A DNA stretch of 64,000 bases from Marine group II euryarchaeote REDSEA-S11_B3N4 (GCA_001628485.1 LURR01000012.1:82563-146562); one strand, 5' to 3'. Positions 17,941 to 27,761 are shown, counted from the stretch's first letter. Made by a program: numbers and translations. The notes: generated from the sequence alone by a model not told the origin.

Positions 17941-19197
17941 CTACGTGGCTTTGAATTCAGAAATTGCATCGTGAACCTCTTCGTCGGTCATCATCCTTCT
18001 CTGACTCTTTGCCACATCGAACATGTGTGCAACCAGATCGTCTTCTGCTTCGTAACCATTTCTTTTCAGCCAGTGAATCACATTTGATCTCCCGCTCATA
18101 TGCCCGATCCTGATTACCTGCTGTAGTCCGAAGTCACCAGCAGGAACGCCGGAGTAGACTCTATCCGCCAACCAGTCATCTCCTTTGTCCATCGCCTTAA
18201 TCACCGCCGAAGCATGAACTCCAGTCCCTGTCTCAAAGGCATCCTCTCCGAAGACTGGATAGTTATGCGGAAGAGCCACTTCCACATACTGGTGAGCCTT
18301 TCTCGTATATTCGTTCAGCGCGGTGAGGTCGTTTTTGATAACTCCCATCAGGCTCAGATTCACAAGGGTCTGGTCCAAGGGTGCGTTACCTGCTCTCTCG
18401 CCTACTCCTAGCGCCGTTCCGTGAATCACATCAGCACCTGCCTCGTATGCAGCTAGGTTGTTCGCAACTCCTAGCCCCCTGTCTTGATGCCCATGCCAGT
18501 TTACCTCTATCTCTCTCCTTTTGACTCCTGAGTCGGGAATGACCTCTTCCTGGATGAATTCTAGGAGCTTTCTAACTCCGTTCGGGGTAACGTGTCCGCA
18601 CGTGTCACAAACACAAATTCTGTCTGCCCCCAATTCTATCGCCCTAGCGTACACCTGCTTGATTTCTTCCGGCTTGCTCCTCGTAGTATCCTCTGTTACG
18701 AACATCACTGGGATATCGTTGTCCACAGCGAAGGTGACCGCTTTCTCGGCGGTCTCCATTATTCTCCCCATAGTCCATCCTTCGGCAAACTGTCTAATCG
18801 GACTAGTTCCTAGAAATGCACTCGCCTGGATTTGCCTCTCATGCTTTGCTTGGAGCTCCACCAGTGGTTCGATATCTGAGACAACTGTCCTCACAGCACA
18901 TCCCGGTCTGAGATTATATCCATTTTCTCCCATATGACTTAGCATGGAATCAATATGGTCTATGTGGAAGGGTCCCGCACCGGGAAGACCTAGATCCACC
19001 TTCTGGATACCTAGTTTCTCCATGTAGTCGATTAATTCTATTTTCTGCTCGATTGTTGGGTTTCTCGCGCTAGGACTCTGCAAACCGTCTCGAAGAGTCT
19101 CATCGTCGAACCAAAGCTCATGCGGGTGATCCGACTCGTCCCGATCTATCGAGTAGTCGATATCATTCCAGTCGTAGATTAGGTCATGCTCTTCCAT
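17941..19197 (-). CDS. 2-isopropylmalate/homocitrate synthase-like (HMGL family) enzyme
   Basis: A 418-residue aldol-condensing enzyme of the DRE-TIM metallolyase superfamily. DDETLRDGLQ near the start supplies the metal-binding Asp and catalytic Arg. NWHGHQDRGLG supplies the HxH metal ligands, and GVGERAGNAPLD is the LeuA-type motif. These fit acetyl-CoA plus 2-oxoacid condensation (isopropylmalate, citramalate or homocitrate synthase) better than HMG-CoA lyase. The protein lacks the long C-terminal LeuA regulatory domain of about 120 residues, so classical leucine feedback is not expected. The neighbours (heme A genes, BASS transporter) do not settle the substrate. Confidence 0.75.
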   Translation of the reverse strand: MEEHDLIYDWNDIDYSIDRDESDHPHELWFDDETLRDGLQSPSARNPTIEQKIELIDYMEKLGIQKVDLGLPGAGPFHIDHIDSMLSHMGENGYNLRPGCAVRTVVSDIEPLVELQAKHERQIQASAFLGTSPIRQFAEGWTMGRIMETAEKAVTFAVDNDIPVMFVTEDTTRSKPEEIKQVYARAIELGADRICVCDTCGHVTPNGVRKLLEFIQEEVIPDSGVKRREIEVNWHGHQDRGLGVANNLAAYEAGADVIHGTALGVGERAGNAPLDQTLVNLSLMGVIKNDLTALNEYTRKAHQYVEVALPHNYPVFGEDAFETGTGVHASAVIKAMDKGDDWLADRVYSGVPAGDFGLQQVIRIGHMSGRSNVIHWLKRNGYEAEDDLVAHMFDVAKSQRRMMTDEEVHDAISEFKAT

Positions 19198-19248
19198 TGT
19201 CTCACCCGTGTCCTCCCATGGTTCGTTAGGTGTTTCAAACCATCGGGA

Positions 19249-20298
19249 CTATGTGGCAGATTTCAACTCCGTCCTAGTCACGAAAACAGTGGCTATGATT
19301 GCTCCAATAACGACTCCGAATTGCCCAAAACTCCCAGTTACAAGAACTACGAACATCAGTGCAAGGTATAGCATCGAGACGAAGAAAGAAGTTGCAGCGC
19401 TGGAGATCCTACCGGTTTCATCGGGCTCCTCTGAAATGTCTATCCTCCAAACCGTGGAAGCGTACCAAAGACTCAATCCTAGAATTGTCCAACTCAGGAC
19501 GTGGTAACTCCAATCTTCAATTTTGATTGCCTCAAAAGTTCTGGGAGCCGCTAGTGACAAAAGGACCACCAGAATTGAGTAAATCTTCATCTCCAAAAGA
19601 GTTCGTTCAGGCCCTTTCACATTAGGCAGCATCGGGACTCCTACTTCTGCATATTCTTCGGATCTGTACAGAGCTAAGGCCCAGAAGTGCGGAGGAGTCC
19701 ACAGGAAGATAAGGACGAACATGAACCATGGCATTGGACTACCGAGTTCAATCACCGACTCTAGCAAAGATGCCATTGAATCGGTTGAGATAGACAGGTC
19801 CTCCGACGAAGCGGACCATCCTATTACGGGGGGGGTCGAACCAGCAATTCCTCCAATAACGATATTCTGCGGAGTCCTTCTTTTCAGCCAAATGCTGTAA
19901 ATCAAGACGTAGAATAGAACGCTGAAAGCCGACCAGAAGGCCGCTACTTCATTCGACGTTTCATAGAACCACCAGACTCCTAGAATGGAAATAAGAATCC
20001 CGAAGAATAAAGCGGACCCCGCCTCAACCCTACCAGATGGAATGGCTCTTCCGGAGGTTCGGGCCATCTTGGGATCTATGTCTCTATCGTACCACATATT
20101 GATCGCATTGGCGCCCCCCGCGGTTAGATATCCTCCAATCAGAACTACCAGCATTGTCTGAATCGAGTTAGAACCAAAATCTCCTTGCATTGAATCATGA
20201 ATTATCACTGAACATATCGCTGTAATTTGTAGAAGGACCACCACTCTTGGCTTAGTCAATGAGAAGTAGTCTTTGATGGAGTGAAGAATCTGAATCAC
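19249..20298 (-). CDS. ctaB: protoheme IX farnesyltransferase (heme O synthase)
   Basis: A 349-residue UbiA-superfamily prenyltransferase that adds a farnesyl group to heme B to make heme O. SLTKPRVVVLLQ at the N-terminus and NMWYDRDIDPKMARTSGRAI (the Asp-rich prenyl-diphosphate site) are diagnostic. A second Asp/Glu region and about nine membrane helices follow. Its start overlaps the ctaA stop by four bases (ATGA), so the two are translationally coupled. The pair implies a heme-A terminal oxidase, which is not encoded here. Confidence 0.92.
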   Translation of the reverse strand: MIQILHSIKDYFSLTKPRVVVLLQITAICSVIIHDSMQGDFGSNSIQTMLVVLIGGYLTAGGANAINMWYDRDIDPKMARTSGRAIPSGRVEAGSALFFGILISILGVWWFYETSNEVAAFWSAFSVLFYVLIYSIWLKRRTPQNIVIGGIAGSTPPVIGWSASSEDLSISTDSMASLLESVIELGSPMPWFMFVLIFLWTPPHFWALALYRSEEYAEVGVPMLPNVKGPERTLLEMKIYSILVVLLSLAAPRTFEAIKIEDWSYHVLSWTILGLSLWYASTVWRIDISEEPDETGRISSAATSFFVSMLYLALMFVVLVTGSFGQFGVVIGAIIATVFVTRTELKSAT

Positions 20299-21314
20299 CC
20301 ATCCTCAGCGATCGAGCATCCGATCCAAGATATGGCCATAGTGACGAAAGTCAGTGAAGCCATCATGAGGTGTACTAAAGAGAGGAATTCAAAGAATCCT
20401 TCTTCCAAATCCCAGGATAGAACGTAAATCGCACCAATGGAGGTATTGACGAAGAATAAGAAAGTTGAGCCCCAAATCCAGTTCCTAAGGACATTATTCC
20501 CTGTCTGCTCGTTGGAAATCGAGTATGATGCGAAAATCAGTGCGATTAGCATCAGACCGACAAACCATCTGTGTATGATCTGTGACTGAGCGACAATATC
20601 CTCTATCGAATCTACTATTTTTCCATTACAGAGGGGCCATGAATCGGGCAAGCCGTCCACTCCGCATCCGAAATTTGCACCGGGAGTCGTAGAAACGAAG
20701 GTCCCAGAGAAAATTGAGACGAACGCCCCTAATGACAACAATCCTACTCTGACCTTCCATTTCTTAGAGATCGAGTAATCAAACCTTAACCACTCAGGAA
20801 GCCCATCCTCCGATCTAGTGAGAGTTAACCACAACCAAAACATGCTCATGGTAAAAGCCAATGCAGAGCTTAGGTGAAGAGCCACGCTCCAATGTAGATT
20901 GTCCATTTCGACTGTCAGCCACCCAATGGCACCTTGCCAGACAATCAGGACAACAGTCAATGTGGATGCGAACTTGACTTTCTCCTCGCCTCCCCTCAGC
21001 ATGTACCAGTTGAGAATAACCAGAGGTCCCAGAACTAGACCTGCAAGAATCCTGTGGAACCACTCTGTGAATATCTGGAAAGTAGTGTATCTATGACCTG
21101 ATCCCCTAGAATCTACCTCATCTGGATTCTCAATGTACCAAGCCTCTTGCTCTTCCTCGGAAATATCGAAACCGATGGTCCCGAAACACAATGGCCAATC
21201 CGGGCACGACTCTCCTGCATCGTAGATTCGAATTAGACCGCCGAGTCCGATCACTATCACAGTCAAGCCTATCAGACAAGCTGTCAGGCCCTTAGAGTAC
21301 TTCCAGTTAGTCAA
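20295..21314 (-). CDS. ctaA: heme A synthase, COX15/CtaA family
   Basis: A 339-residue membrane protein that oxidises heme O to heme A. It has eight predicted helices in two similar halves, with conserved His residues (FTEWFHRILAG; DNLHWSVALHLSSA; IHRWFVGLML; SLVHLMMASL) in the heme-binding positions. GGLIRIYDAGESCPDWPLC holds the extracellular Cys of the family, and a second Cys pair (FGCGVDGLPDSWPLC) sits in the second half. It overlaps ctaB by four bases. It begins about 33 bases after the rpoK stop and may share its transcript. Confidence 0.92.
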   Translation of the reverse strand: MTNWKYSKGLTACLIGLTVIVIGLGGLIRIYDAGESCPDWPLCFGTIGFDISEEEQEAWYIENPDEVDSRGSGHRYTTFQIFTEWFHRILAGLVLGPLVILNWYMLRGGEEKVKFASTLTVVLIVWQGAIGWLTVEMDNLHWSVALHLSSALAFTMSMFWLWLTLTRSEDGLPEWLRFDYSISKKWKVRVGLLSLGAFVSIFSGTFVSTTPGANFGCGVDGLPDSWPLCNGKIVDSIEDIVAQSQIIHRWFVGLMLIALIFASYSISNEQTGNNVLRNWIWGSTFLFFVNTSIGAIYVLSWDLEEGFFEFLSLVHLMMASLTFVTMAISWIGCSIAEDG

Positions 21315-21347
21315 TTGCTATCGCTCCGGGTAAGGGGCCGTAACGCT

Positions 21348-21608
21348 TCATTCTTCCCCGAAGTGAGGGTCAATGTCAATGGGGATCTTGTTCTGCTCGT
21401 ACTCCAGTGTGGCTATCTTCATTGGGTCCAGAACGACTTTCTCCTTTGCATCGTCTACACCGTAGAGTTGAATCAACTCCCCGCTGTACTTCTCACGTAA
21501 CTCGTCCTCTGTCACGAAGAGAGGGGCTCCCATGCTAATCTGGAGCGCTCGGGCACCTATTATTCTGGCCTTTTCGAAGCGTGTATGAGTGCGAGCTGGC
21601 TCAACCAT
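21348..21608 (-). CDS. rpoK: DNA-directed RNA polymerase subunit K (Rpb6/omega homologue)
   Basis: An 86-residue core RNA polymerase subunit. The signature [21 protein letters not shown] is nearly canonical for archaeal RpoK, as is [17 protein letters not shown] at the C-terminus, where it clamps the large subunit. Between the two is a short insertion ([10 protein letters not shown]) longer than in compact archaeal homologues. It is transcribed with ctaA-ctaB on the minus strand, 64 bases after the thiolase gene. Confidence 0.93.
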   Translation of the reverse strand: MVEPARTHTRFEKARIIGARALQISMGAPLFVTEDELREKYSGELIQLYGVDDAKEKVVLDPMKIATLEYEQNKIPIDIDPHFGEE

Positions 21609-21672
21609 CGAGGCGCTCGACCGGAGACCCCCAAATAAGGTCTATGACTGGTAAGGGAGAACCAAAACCTGG

Positions 21673-22833
21673 CTAAGGGCACTCTACCATCATCGCTACT
21701 GCGTTTCCACCACCAAGACAAACCGTCACAATCCCCCTCTTCGATCCTCTCCTTCTCATGGCATTAACCAAAGTCATCAGGCACCTAGCTCCAGTAGCCC
21801 CGAGTGGGTGCCCGATGGCAATTGCCCCTCCATGCGGGTTGAATGACTCATCGGGAATTCCTAATGAGCCCCTAATCGCGCATGAAGCTGAAGCGAAAGC
21901 CTCGTTATGCTCCAGAATGTCCACATCTTCCAATCCCATACCAGTGATTTTCAACAACTTCTTGACAGTAGGTATTGGTGCGGACATCACTCTGCTGGAC
22001 TCCACTCCGGATGTGGCATAATCCACAATTCTTGCCAAGATCGGCCATCCTTCTCTTCTTGCCTTCTCTTCTGAAGCAATCAATACTGCAGAGGCTCCAT
22101 CCGAGACTTGACTGGCGTTTCCTGCGGTGACTTGACCGTCTTCTGAGAAAACAGTCCTGAGTGATGATAGAACCTCTTCATTCGTCTCTGGACGAATTCC
22201 TTCATCAATAGATAGAGAACCGACAGGAAAAACCTCTTCGCTAATCCATCCCTTCTCCCACGCTTCGTTGGCCATGGAGTGTGAGCGGACTGCAAATTTA
22301 TCAGATTCTTCTCTGGTAATTCCATGCTCCTCTGCTACCGTCTCCCCAGTATTGCCCATTGACTCTCCAGTGAATGCGTCCTTCAGTCCGTCTCCAATCA
22401 GTACAGACTCAAGAGAACCAAAGGGGACGTCTTGTCCTTTGGCTACATTCCGAGCAATGTGTGGTGCATTGGTCATTGACTCCATCCCTCCTACAATCAC
22501 AACTTCTGATACTCCTGCCCTAATCTCTGTGGCAGCAATCATTGCAGCCTTCAGGCTTGAGCCGCACACTTTGTTGATTGTAGTGCAGGGAGTAGTTACC
22601 GGCAACCCCGCTCCTATAGCCACTTGACGAGCCGGTGCCTGCCCGCATCCTGCTTGCAGAACTTGGCCCATATACACTTGATCCACCACTCCTCCGGCAG
22701 GATCTATTCCCGATCTAATACAGAGTTCCTTTACAGCCATGATGCCCAGCTCAACAGCACTGAACTGTGAAAGCGAACCCCGAAACTTTCCAACCGGGGT
22801 TCGTGCATAAGCACAGATTACTGGGACGGACAT
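21673..22833 (-). CDS. acetyl-CoA C-acetyltransferase (thiolase)
   Basis: A 386-residue thiolase II-type enzyme. The acyl-accepting Cys lies in TTINKVCGSSLKA, the His in GGAIAIGHPLGATGA, and the second catalytic Cys in VTVCLGGGNAVA near the C-terminus. It can condense two acetyl-CoA molecules (mevalonate pathway) or act in beta-oxidation. No DUF35 or HMG-CoA synthase partner lies next to it, unlike the archaeal thiolase/HMGCS operon, so this looks like a bacterial-type thiolase. The sequence is full length and intact. Confidence 0.92.
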   Translation of the reverse strand: MSVPVICAYARTPVGKFRGSLSQFSAVELGIMAVKELCIRSGIDPAGGVVDQVYMGQVLQAGCGQAPARQVAIGAGLPVTTPCTTINKVCGSSLKAAMIAATEIRAGVSEVVIVGGMESMTNAPHIARNVAKGQDVPFGSLESVLIGDGLKDAFTGESMGNTGETVAEEHGITREESDKFAVRSHSMANEAWEKGWISEEVFPVGSLSIDEGIRPETNEEVLSSLRTVFSEDGQVTAGNASQVSDGASAVLIASEEKARREGWPILARIVDYATSGVESSRVMSAPIPTVKKLLKITGMGLEDVDILEHNEAFASASCAIRGSLGIPDESFNPHGGAIAIGHPLGATGARCLMTLVNAMRRRGSKRGIVTVCLGGGNAVAMMVECP

Positions 22834-22890
22834 GAACCGCCCACTGACGACCTAGCCTTCAATGGCACGATGCAATTCCGTCCTCAGGAC

Positions 22891-23973
22891 TCACGAATCG
22901 ACAGTGTAACCGTAGAATTCTGCATTAACCAGATCCGGTCTATTCTGAGGTTTAACGAGTATCGTCCTAACTTCCCACAGGTCCTTGAAGATTCGGTATC
23001 TGGCTGTGGCATCTAAGTAGTCCACTCCACTTGTCCCACCTGTGCCAGTCCTCTTTCCAATGATTCTCTCTACCATTCGTGCATGGTCATGCCTCCACTT
23101 CGCCATTGACTCCTCCAACTCGACAAACGCGTCGATGAGCTTTCTCGGCCAGGTCAGAAGTGGCAACTCTCGATATGACTCAATGAAAAGAAGACCTGCT
23201 CTAGATCGACTAATCTCCCCATCAGGAATCAAGAAAGACACTGCAGACTGATGTGATGAGTCTATTCTTTCTCTCATCCTATCTGCTCCTTCCGTGTCCA
23301 AATCGGACATTCTCTCCAAGGCATCTTGCCCCATCTTGAGATGAGATTCCAGATGCGCCTCCACATAGGCCCTCACCACATCTTTGTCATCATCACCGTC
23401 GAAAGAAGAACCCATGATGGGCGTCCGTTCAATCCATTTGATGAGCGACTCGAAAAGGGAGGATTTCTGCATCTGCTCTTCTAGCCTTTTCAGCACCTCC
23501 TCGTCCTTCCCCCCTCTCTCGGATAGCTTTCTGAATGTCTTAATCGGGTCCATGCCGAACAATCGGTCTTCCGTTTCAAGACCTAGGAGTGCCTCGAACT
23601 CACGCATCTGAAAAGACTCGAACCCCGATGCGGTCCCCAATCCGTCTCTGAAGGCTAGGAATCCCTGTGGGGTCAGAGTCTCGAGAACCGTCCATTGGTT
23701 TGCCATTAGTCGAAAAATCTCAGTTGTCCTCTCCAGGTGACTTACGGCCCTTGGAATATCATCCTCAGGAACGGGGACCTGATCCAAAATCTCTCTGGTT
23801 TCTGAGAGTTCCCGAATTATTTGCTTGAACCAGAGCTCGAAAGTCTGGTGAACGATGATGAAGTGCATCTCATCTGCAGAAATTCCCCTTTCGTCTCCTT
23901 GCAGTTCCAGTAACTCGTGAAGCCTTAGGTAGTCCCCGTATGTCCAGTTACCGGACTCTCCGTTTCCGCCCAT
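22891..23973 (-). CDS. kynA: tryptophan 2,3-dioxygenase
   Basis: Heme enzyme opening the indole ring of L-tryptophan to N-formylkynurenine. TYGDYLRLHELLELQ and DEMHFIIVHQTFELWFKQ near the N-terminus are the TDO signature and contain the active-site His. KWRHDHARMVERIIGKRTGTGG carries the proximal heme His and the substrate-loop GTGG. I chose the ATG at 23973 because the longer version (start 24024) adds 17 residues not typical of the family. About 360 residues is slightly longer than bacterial TDO. No kynureninase or kynurenine formamidase is adjacent, so the downstream route is not visible here. Confidence 0.92.
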   Translation of the reverse strand: MGGNGESGNWTYGDYLRLHELLELQGDERGISADEMHFIIVHQTFELWFKQIIRELSETREILDQVPVPEDDIPRAVSHLERTTEIFRLMANQWTVLETLTPQGFLAFRDGLGTASGFESFQMREFEALLGLETEDRLFGMDPIKTFRKLSERGGKDEEVLKRLEEQMQKSSLFESLIKWIERTPIMGSSFDGDDDKDVVRAYVEAHLESHLKMGQDALERMSDLDTEGADRMRERIDSSHQSAVSFLIPDGEISRSRAGLLFIESYRELPLLTWPRKLIDAFVELEESMAKWRHDHARMVERIIGKRTGTGGTSGVDYLDATARYRIFKDLWEVRTILVKPQNRPDLVNAEFYGYTVDS

Positions 23974-24052
23974 GGCCTCGCATGAGGCAGTCCACTTGAA
24001 GCGTTGCCGCTGAATTAGAACCACTAAAACGCCCGGTTCATTCCGGTGCTTG

Positions 24053-24658
24053 ATGCCTGAGCCAATCGGATGGCCTGATGACCCTCATTCCCCGCCTCCT
24101 CTACCTTCCAGCTCATTGATGGTCGAGGACGGGCTAGAATTGCTTGCTCCAATTGAGGGAGACGCCAGAGAACTCTTCGTTACTGTCGATGAGAATCGAG
24201 AATATCTCAGGGAGTGGCTTCCATGGCTGGATGACGTCAATTCAGTGGATGACGAGTTAGCGATGATTCGTCGGATAAGAGATGACAAGAACTTCAACTG
24301 GATTTACTTGATTCGTAAATACGGCGAACTCGTCGGCGTAGTCAGTCTAAATTGGGTAGACTGGGACAATAGGAGCTTCGGATTGGGATATTGGGTTTCC
24401 GAGTCCTCATCTGGCAGGGGAATCATTACCAAGTCATGCAGGAGGGTCATAGAACACTGCTTTGTTGATTTGAAACTACACAGATCGGTTATCGAGGTTG
24501 CAGTTGACAATCATCCTAGTCGAGCAGTAGCAGAGAGGCTGGGTTTGCGCTTGGAGGGAATTTCAAAGGACAGAGAATGGTTGTATGATCGCTTCACTGA
24601 CTCCGTAATGTTCGCAATCACTGCGCCAGAGTGGAATGTCCAGTCAGGGGCTAATTAG
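24053..24658 (+). CDS. RimJ/RimL-type GNAT acetyltransferase
   Basis: A 201-residue acetyl-CoA-dependent N-acetyltransferase. The first half has ELFVTVDENREYLREWLPWLDD, typical of RimJ/RimL relatives. YWVSESSSGRGIITKSCRRVI contains the acetyl-CoA pyrophosphate loop (Q/RxxGxG/A), slightly modified to SSGRGI. VDNHPSRAVAERLGLRLEG is the conserved C-terminal motif. ATG 24053 directly follows an in-frame TTG and is the likelier start. Its 3' end overlaps the convergent rqcH gene by 15 bases. The acceptor (protein N-terminus or small molecule) is unknown. Confidence 0.85.
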   Translation: MPEPIGWPDDPHSPPPLPSSSLMVEDGLELLAPIEGDARELFVTVDENREYLREWLPWLDDVNSVDDELAMIRRIRDDKNFNWIYLIRKYGELVGVVSLNWVDWDNRSFGLGYWVSESSSGRGIITKSCRRVIEHCFVDLKLHRSVIEVAVDNHPSRAVAERLGLRLEGISKDREWLYDRFTDSVMFAITAPEWNVQSGAN

Positions 24659-26785
24659 CCCGTTATCGTCTACTGAACAGCCCCCTGGCGGAAGACAGGA
24701 CAGTACATCCTCCTGGGATAGCCCTGTTGATTTGGAGATTTTATTCGCCACTGCTTCCTTTTTCTCTCTCCCCGGAGATATTCTGGCCCATCTTTCGCAG
24801 ATTTCTGAGATGGTACTTGGAACTCCTGAAACCGGCATCGGGACTCCATTCACTACGGCCAGGCCTATTGCTACCTCAAGGGGGACGTCTTTGTGCCAGC
24901 TCCTCTCACCCCTTACAACGAACGACCCTCTTGCCAATGACTCCCCAGTCTCCGTGGTTTTGGAAACCTGGCTGGATCTGGCATGGAATGCAGTTGCTGC
25001 AGCTCCACCGCTCCCCCATGCTCTAGACCAGCAAACAGCCATTTGAGCAGCCTCGGAAATCACTGAATCGTCCAATTCGCGCGCGTCATCCAAACCCTCT
25101 CCCAGTGTCTGGGAGATTTGCATGGAAGCGACTCCCTTGGGAATGAGCCCCTCTTGAGAATTGCTTGGAACCAAACCGTCCCTCAGCTTTAGTGAGCACG
25201 AGGGAGCACCGTGGAGATCTGCATGGAAGTACAGGTCACTCGCGGAGAGATGCTTCCTCACTAGCACGTCGTTTCCCTTAGCATCCTTCCCCCCGATAAG
25301 CAGGTGCCCACCAGATAGTATTGCCCAGCGATACTTCTCGAACCAGAACCTCCTCGCTCTCTTCCTACCTCTGAGCTTCCCCGAAGCAGCTTCCTTCGCA
25401 GCCTTCTTGTCTGCAGTTTCCTTCGCCCTCTCGGTCTTCTCAAGTGCTTCCACAGCTCCCTTGATTTTGTTCTTCTGAGCTCGGGCCTCCTCGAAGTACC
25501 TCTGTGCGTTCTGATGTACAGTCTTTGATGCCTCTAGAGTCACACTGGCACCGGGCTCTCCATCCTCATCCGGAAGGAAGGCTACCACCGTGTGTTTAGC
25601 CGGATTCACGCTATCCAGCCACTCAACCTCGTGAGCGATGTCTGCGATGTCCAGCCATCCCCTTTCCTCGACGGCATTGTTTAGTTGGGTCAGGATGCTG
25701 TCAACATGGCCCCAGTTATCCTGAATAGACTTCCCTAGTTCCTGGGTTATCGTGGCCCTCTGATTGAACTTCTCAATTGCCTTCCTCTGCTGAGATGCTC
25801 TCCTCGAAAGCTTGGAACTCTCGTCCTCTGCTCTATCGCCCGCTTCTACTAGCTTCTCTTCTTCCCTTCGAATGAATGCTGCAGCGTCATGTGAGCCGAA
25901 TATGAAGTCGTATGCATCTGACAACCTAGTAGTCGACTCCCTCATACTTTCATCCATCGAGGGTAGTTCTATTGGAGAGAATTCGATTATTCCAGCCGCT
26001 GCTGAGTCTCTATCTGACTCGTTCTCTGCTGAGTTCCATGCATCCTTTGACTCATGGTCGGATAGCCAGATGTTACCTCCCTCTCCCTGATCCAGATTAT
26101 CGAGCATCTCGGAGAGAGCGATGTTCAGTGAAGACTTCTGTTGCTCAGTAAGGGAATTGGACCCCGAATCCTCGTCAATTCCAGCTATTGAGCATACTGC
26201 ACTTCCATAGATTCTTCCAAGATTCACTCTCGACGCAAGGGTCCTAATCAAGGCATGATCGCTGCTCGAAAGGATCTCGTTCAGGGACTCTCCCGAGAGC
26301 TCCCTTGGATCTATTGCCTCCGGAGGGGGCGCGTAAGCCACGCCCTTCTTTAGAGACCGACTGGCATACTTGGCATGAGTCAGGGGTCTGATGATCACGC
26401 CTTCCTGATCTAGAAGGAGTACGTTGCCATCTCGGAATAACTCGATAATTAGACTCAATCGTCCTCCTCCATGCTCGAAGTCCATCTGAATCACCCTATC
26501 GAATCCAAATTGCCTGACCCCGACCAACCTGGAGTTGTTCAGATGCTTCCTCAGGATCATTGCAAATTGGGAAGGCTGCGTGGGCATCGGCCTATCTCGA
26601 TTCGAGCAGTAAGCCCTGAGCCCCCTTACGATAACTAGGTCAGTAGATGGCATTCCCTTCCGGTTCAGCCTGACTACAATCTGCTCGTAGTGCGGCTGGT
26701 ATGACTTTCTGACCCTCGCTCCGACCATTTCGGACAGTTCTCGCACAATGCGTGCGATTTCGAACGAAGACGACTGTTCTCGCAT
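24644..26785 (-). CDS. rqcH: NFACT family ribosome-rescue protein (RqcH/Rqc2/NEMF homologue)
   Basis: A 713-residue protein with the NFACT order: an N-terminal NFACT-N domain (EIARIVRELSEMVGARV; QFGFDRVIQMDFEH with the conserved Asp-Arg), a helix-hairpin-helix region, a long charged coiled coil (about 300-480), then NFACT-R (RKHLSASDLYFHADLHGAPSC), which follows the family's conserved R-cluster (KYRWAILSGGHLLIGGKDA). Relatives bind 60S/50S ribosomes carrying stalled nascent chains and help add C-terminal tails. There is no fibronectin-binding surface signal, so the old FbpA name is misleading. It is full length and intact. Confidence 0.9.
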   Translation of the reverse strand: MREQSSSFEIARIVRELSEMVGARVRKSYQPHYEQIVVRLNRKGMPSTDLVIVRGLRAYCSNRDRPMPTQPSQFAMILRKHLNNSRLVGVRQFGFDRVIQMDFEHGGGRLSLIIELFRDGNVLLLDQEGVIIRPLTHAKYASRSLKKGVAYAPPPEAIDPRELSGESLNEILSSSDHALIRTLASRVNLGRIYGSAVCSIAGIDEDSGSNSLTEQQKSSLNIALSEMLDNLDQGEGGNIWLSDHESKDAWNSAENESDRDSAAAGIIEFSPIELPSMDESMRESTTRLSDAYDFIFGSHDAAAFIRREEEKLVEAGDRAEDESSKLSRRASQQRKAIEKFNQRATITQELGKSIQDNWGHVDSILTQLNNAVEERGWLDIADIAHEVEWLDSVNPAKHTVVAFLPDEDGEPGASVTLEASKTVHQNAQRYFEEARAQKNKIKGAVEALEKTERAKETADKKAAKEAASGKLRGRKRARRFWFEKYRWAILSGGHLLIGGKDAKGNDVLVRKHLSASDLYFHADLHGAPSCSLKLRDGLVPSNSQEGLIPKGVASMQISQTLGEGLDDARELDDSVISEAAQMAVCWSRAWGSGGAAATAFHARSSQVSKTTETGESLARGSFVVRGERSWHKDVPLEVAIGLAVVNGVPMPVSGVPSTISEICERWARISPGREKKEAVANKISKSTGLSQEDVLSCLPPGGCSVDDNGLISP

Positions 26786-26846
26786 GTTACTCGATACCGC
26801 CCGGACCGGCCCCCTTCATCAGGCAATCGATGGAAGAAGTGGCGAT

Positions 26847-27758
26847 TCACTCTAACGAAGAATGGAAGTTTTGTATCTCTTGGAGGACTTCTGACTCATG
26901 TGCATACTGGTTTGAGGGGACCTCTATCATCTCGCAATTTGGAATCGAGTCAGCGATCCTCTGTACCTTGCTGAAGTCGTGTAGGGTGTCTGAACTGGCA
27001 GTCATCACAGCGCATGGAATCTCTATCCCAGAGAGATCCTCGGGCAGGCTGTATTTCAGGTTCCATCTCGCTGAAAGCAGCATCCTAGGCACGTCCTGGG
27101 CCAGTAGTGCCCTGCGATAACGTACCTTCTGTCCCTCCTCCTTAGTCCGCTTGTCTACTACCCAGGCTACGAAGCCCACCATCTTCCTGAATGCAAACAT
27201 GGGGAGGGGGGAGTAGATTATCGCTCGGGACCACAGTGGGAATTTGAAATCGGTGTTCGGAGCCAGCAGCACAGAGCTCCTGCCACCCAACTCGCCTCTC
27301 TGATATGCGTCGATTAACAGAGTCGAACCAAGAGAAGAGGAGTACCAGTCGATACTAGAATGATCGATATCCAGTATCTCTAGGACTGTTGCTATATCCT
27401 TGGAGTGCCTTTCTATCGAGAAGTCAGACTTTGAAATCTTCCTGCTGATTCTAGAGCTAGCCTTCTCTCTTGTCTCTATGTAGACCAGATGCCTAGTCTT
27501 CACCCACTCTGAGACAAGGGGGCGCCATCCCTCGAACATTGAACCCCACCCGGGGACCATCACGATTGTTCCATTGGACGAATCGCCCACCCCTTTAGGT
27601 TTCCAAATCATTACTCTGATTGAAACCTCTGGCTCTACTGCAAACCAATGTTCCTCAGCATTGGCCCCATGCAGTTCAGTAACGCCACTCCAGTACTCAT
27701 TCACGCACCTCACACCCAGAGATTCAATTTCAATTGTCCGGGCTAACCTAAATCTCAT
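26847..27758 (-). CDS. alpha/beta hydrolase
   Basis: A 303-residue alpha/beta-hydrolase-fold protein. The oxyanion segment is VPGWGSMFEGW. The nucleophile elbow is YSSSLGST, a small-residue variant of GxSxG, with the central Ser as likely nucleophile. An acid candidate is in TASSDTLHD, and the His is in NQYAHESE near the C-terminus. A hydrophobic insertion around residues 185-210 could be a lid. It follows the NUDIX/metallo-beta-lactamase gene with a 3-base gap, indicating one operon. The substrate is unknown. Confidence 0.75.
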   Translation of the reverse strand: MRFRLARTIEIESLGVRCVNEYWSGVTELHGANAEEHWFAVEPEVSIRVMIWKPKGVGDSSNGTIVMVPGWGSMFEGWRPLVSEWVKTRHLVYIETREKASSRISRKISKSDFSIERHSKDIATVLEILDIDHSSIDWYSSSLGSTLLIDAYQRGELGGRSSVLLAPNTDFKFPLWSRAIIYSPLPMFAFRKMVGFVAWVVDKRTKEEGQKVRYRRALLAQDVPRMLLSARWNLKYSLPEDLSGIEIPCAVMTASSDTLHDFSKVQRIADSIPNCEMIEVPSNQYAHESEVLQEIQNFHSSLE

Positions 27759-27761
27759 TCT

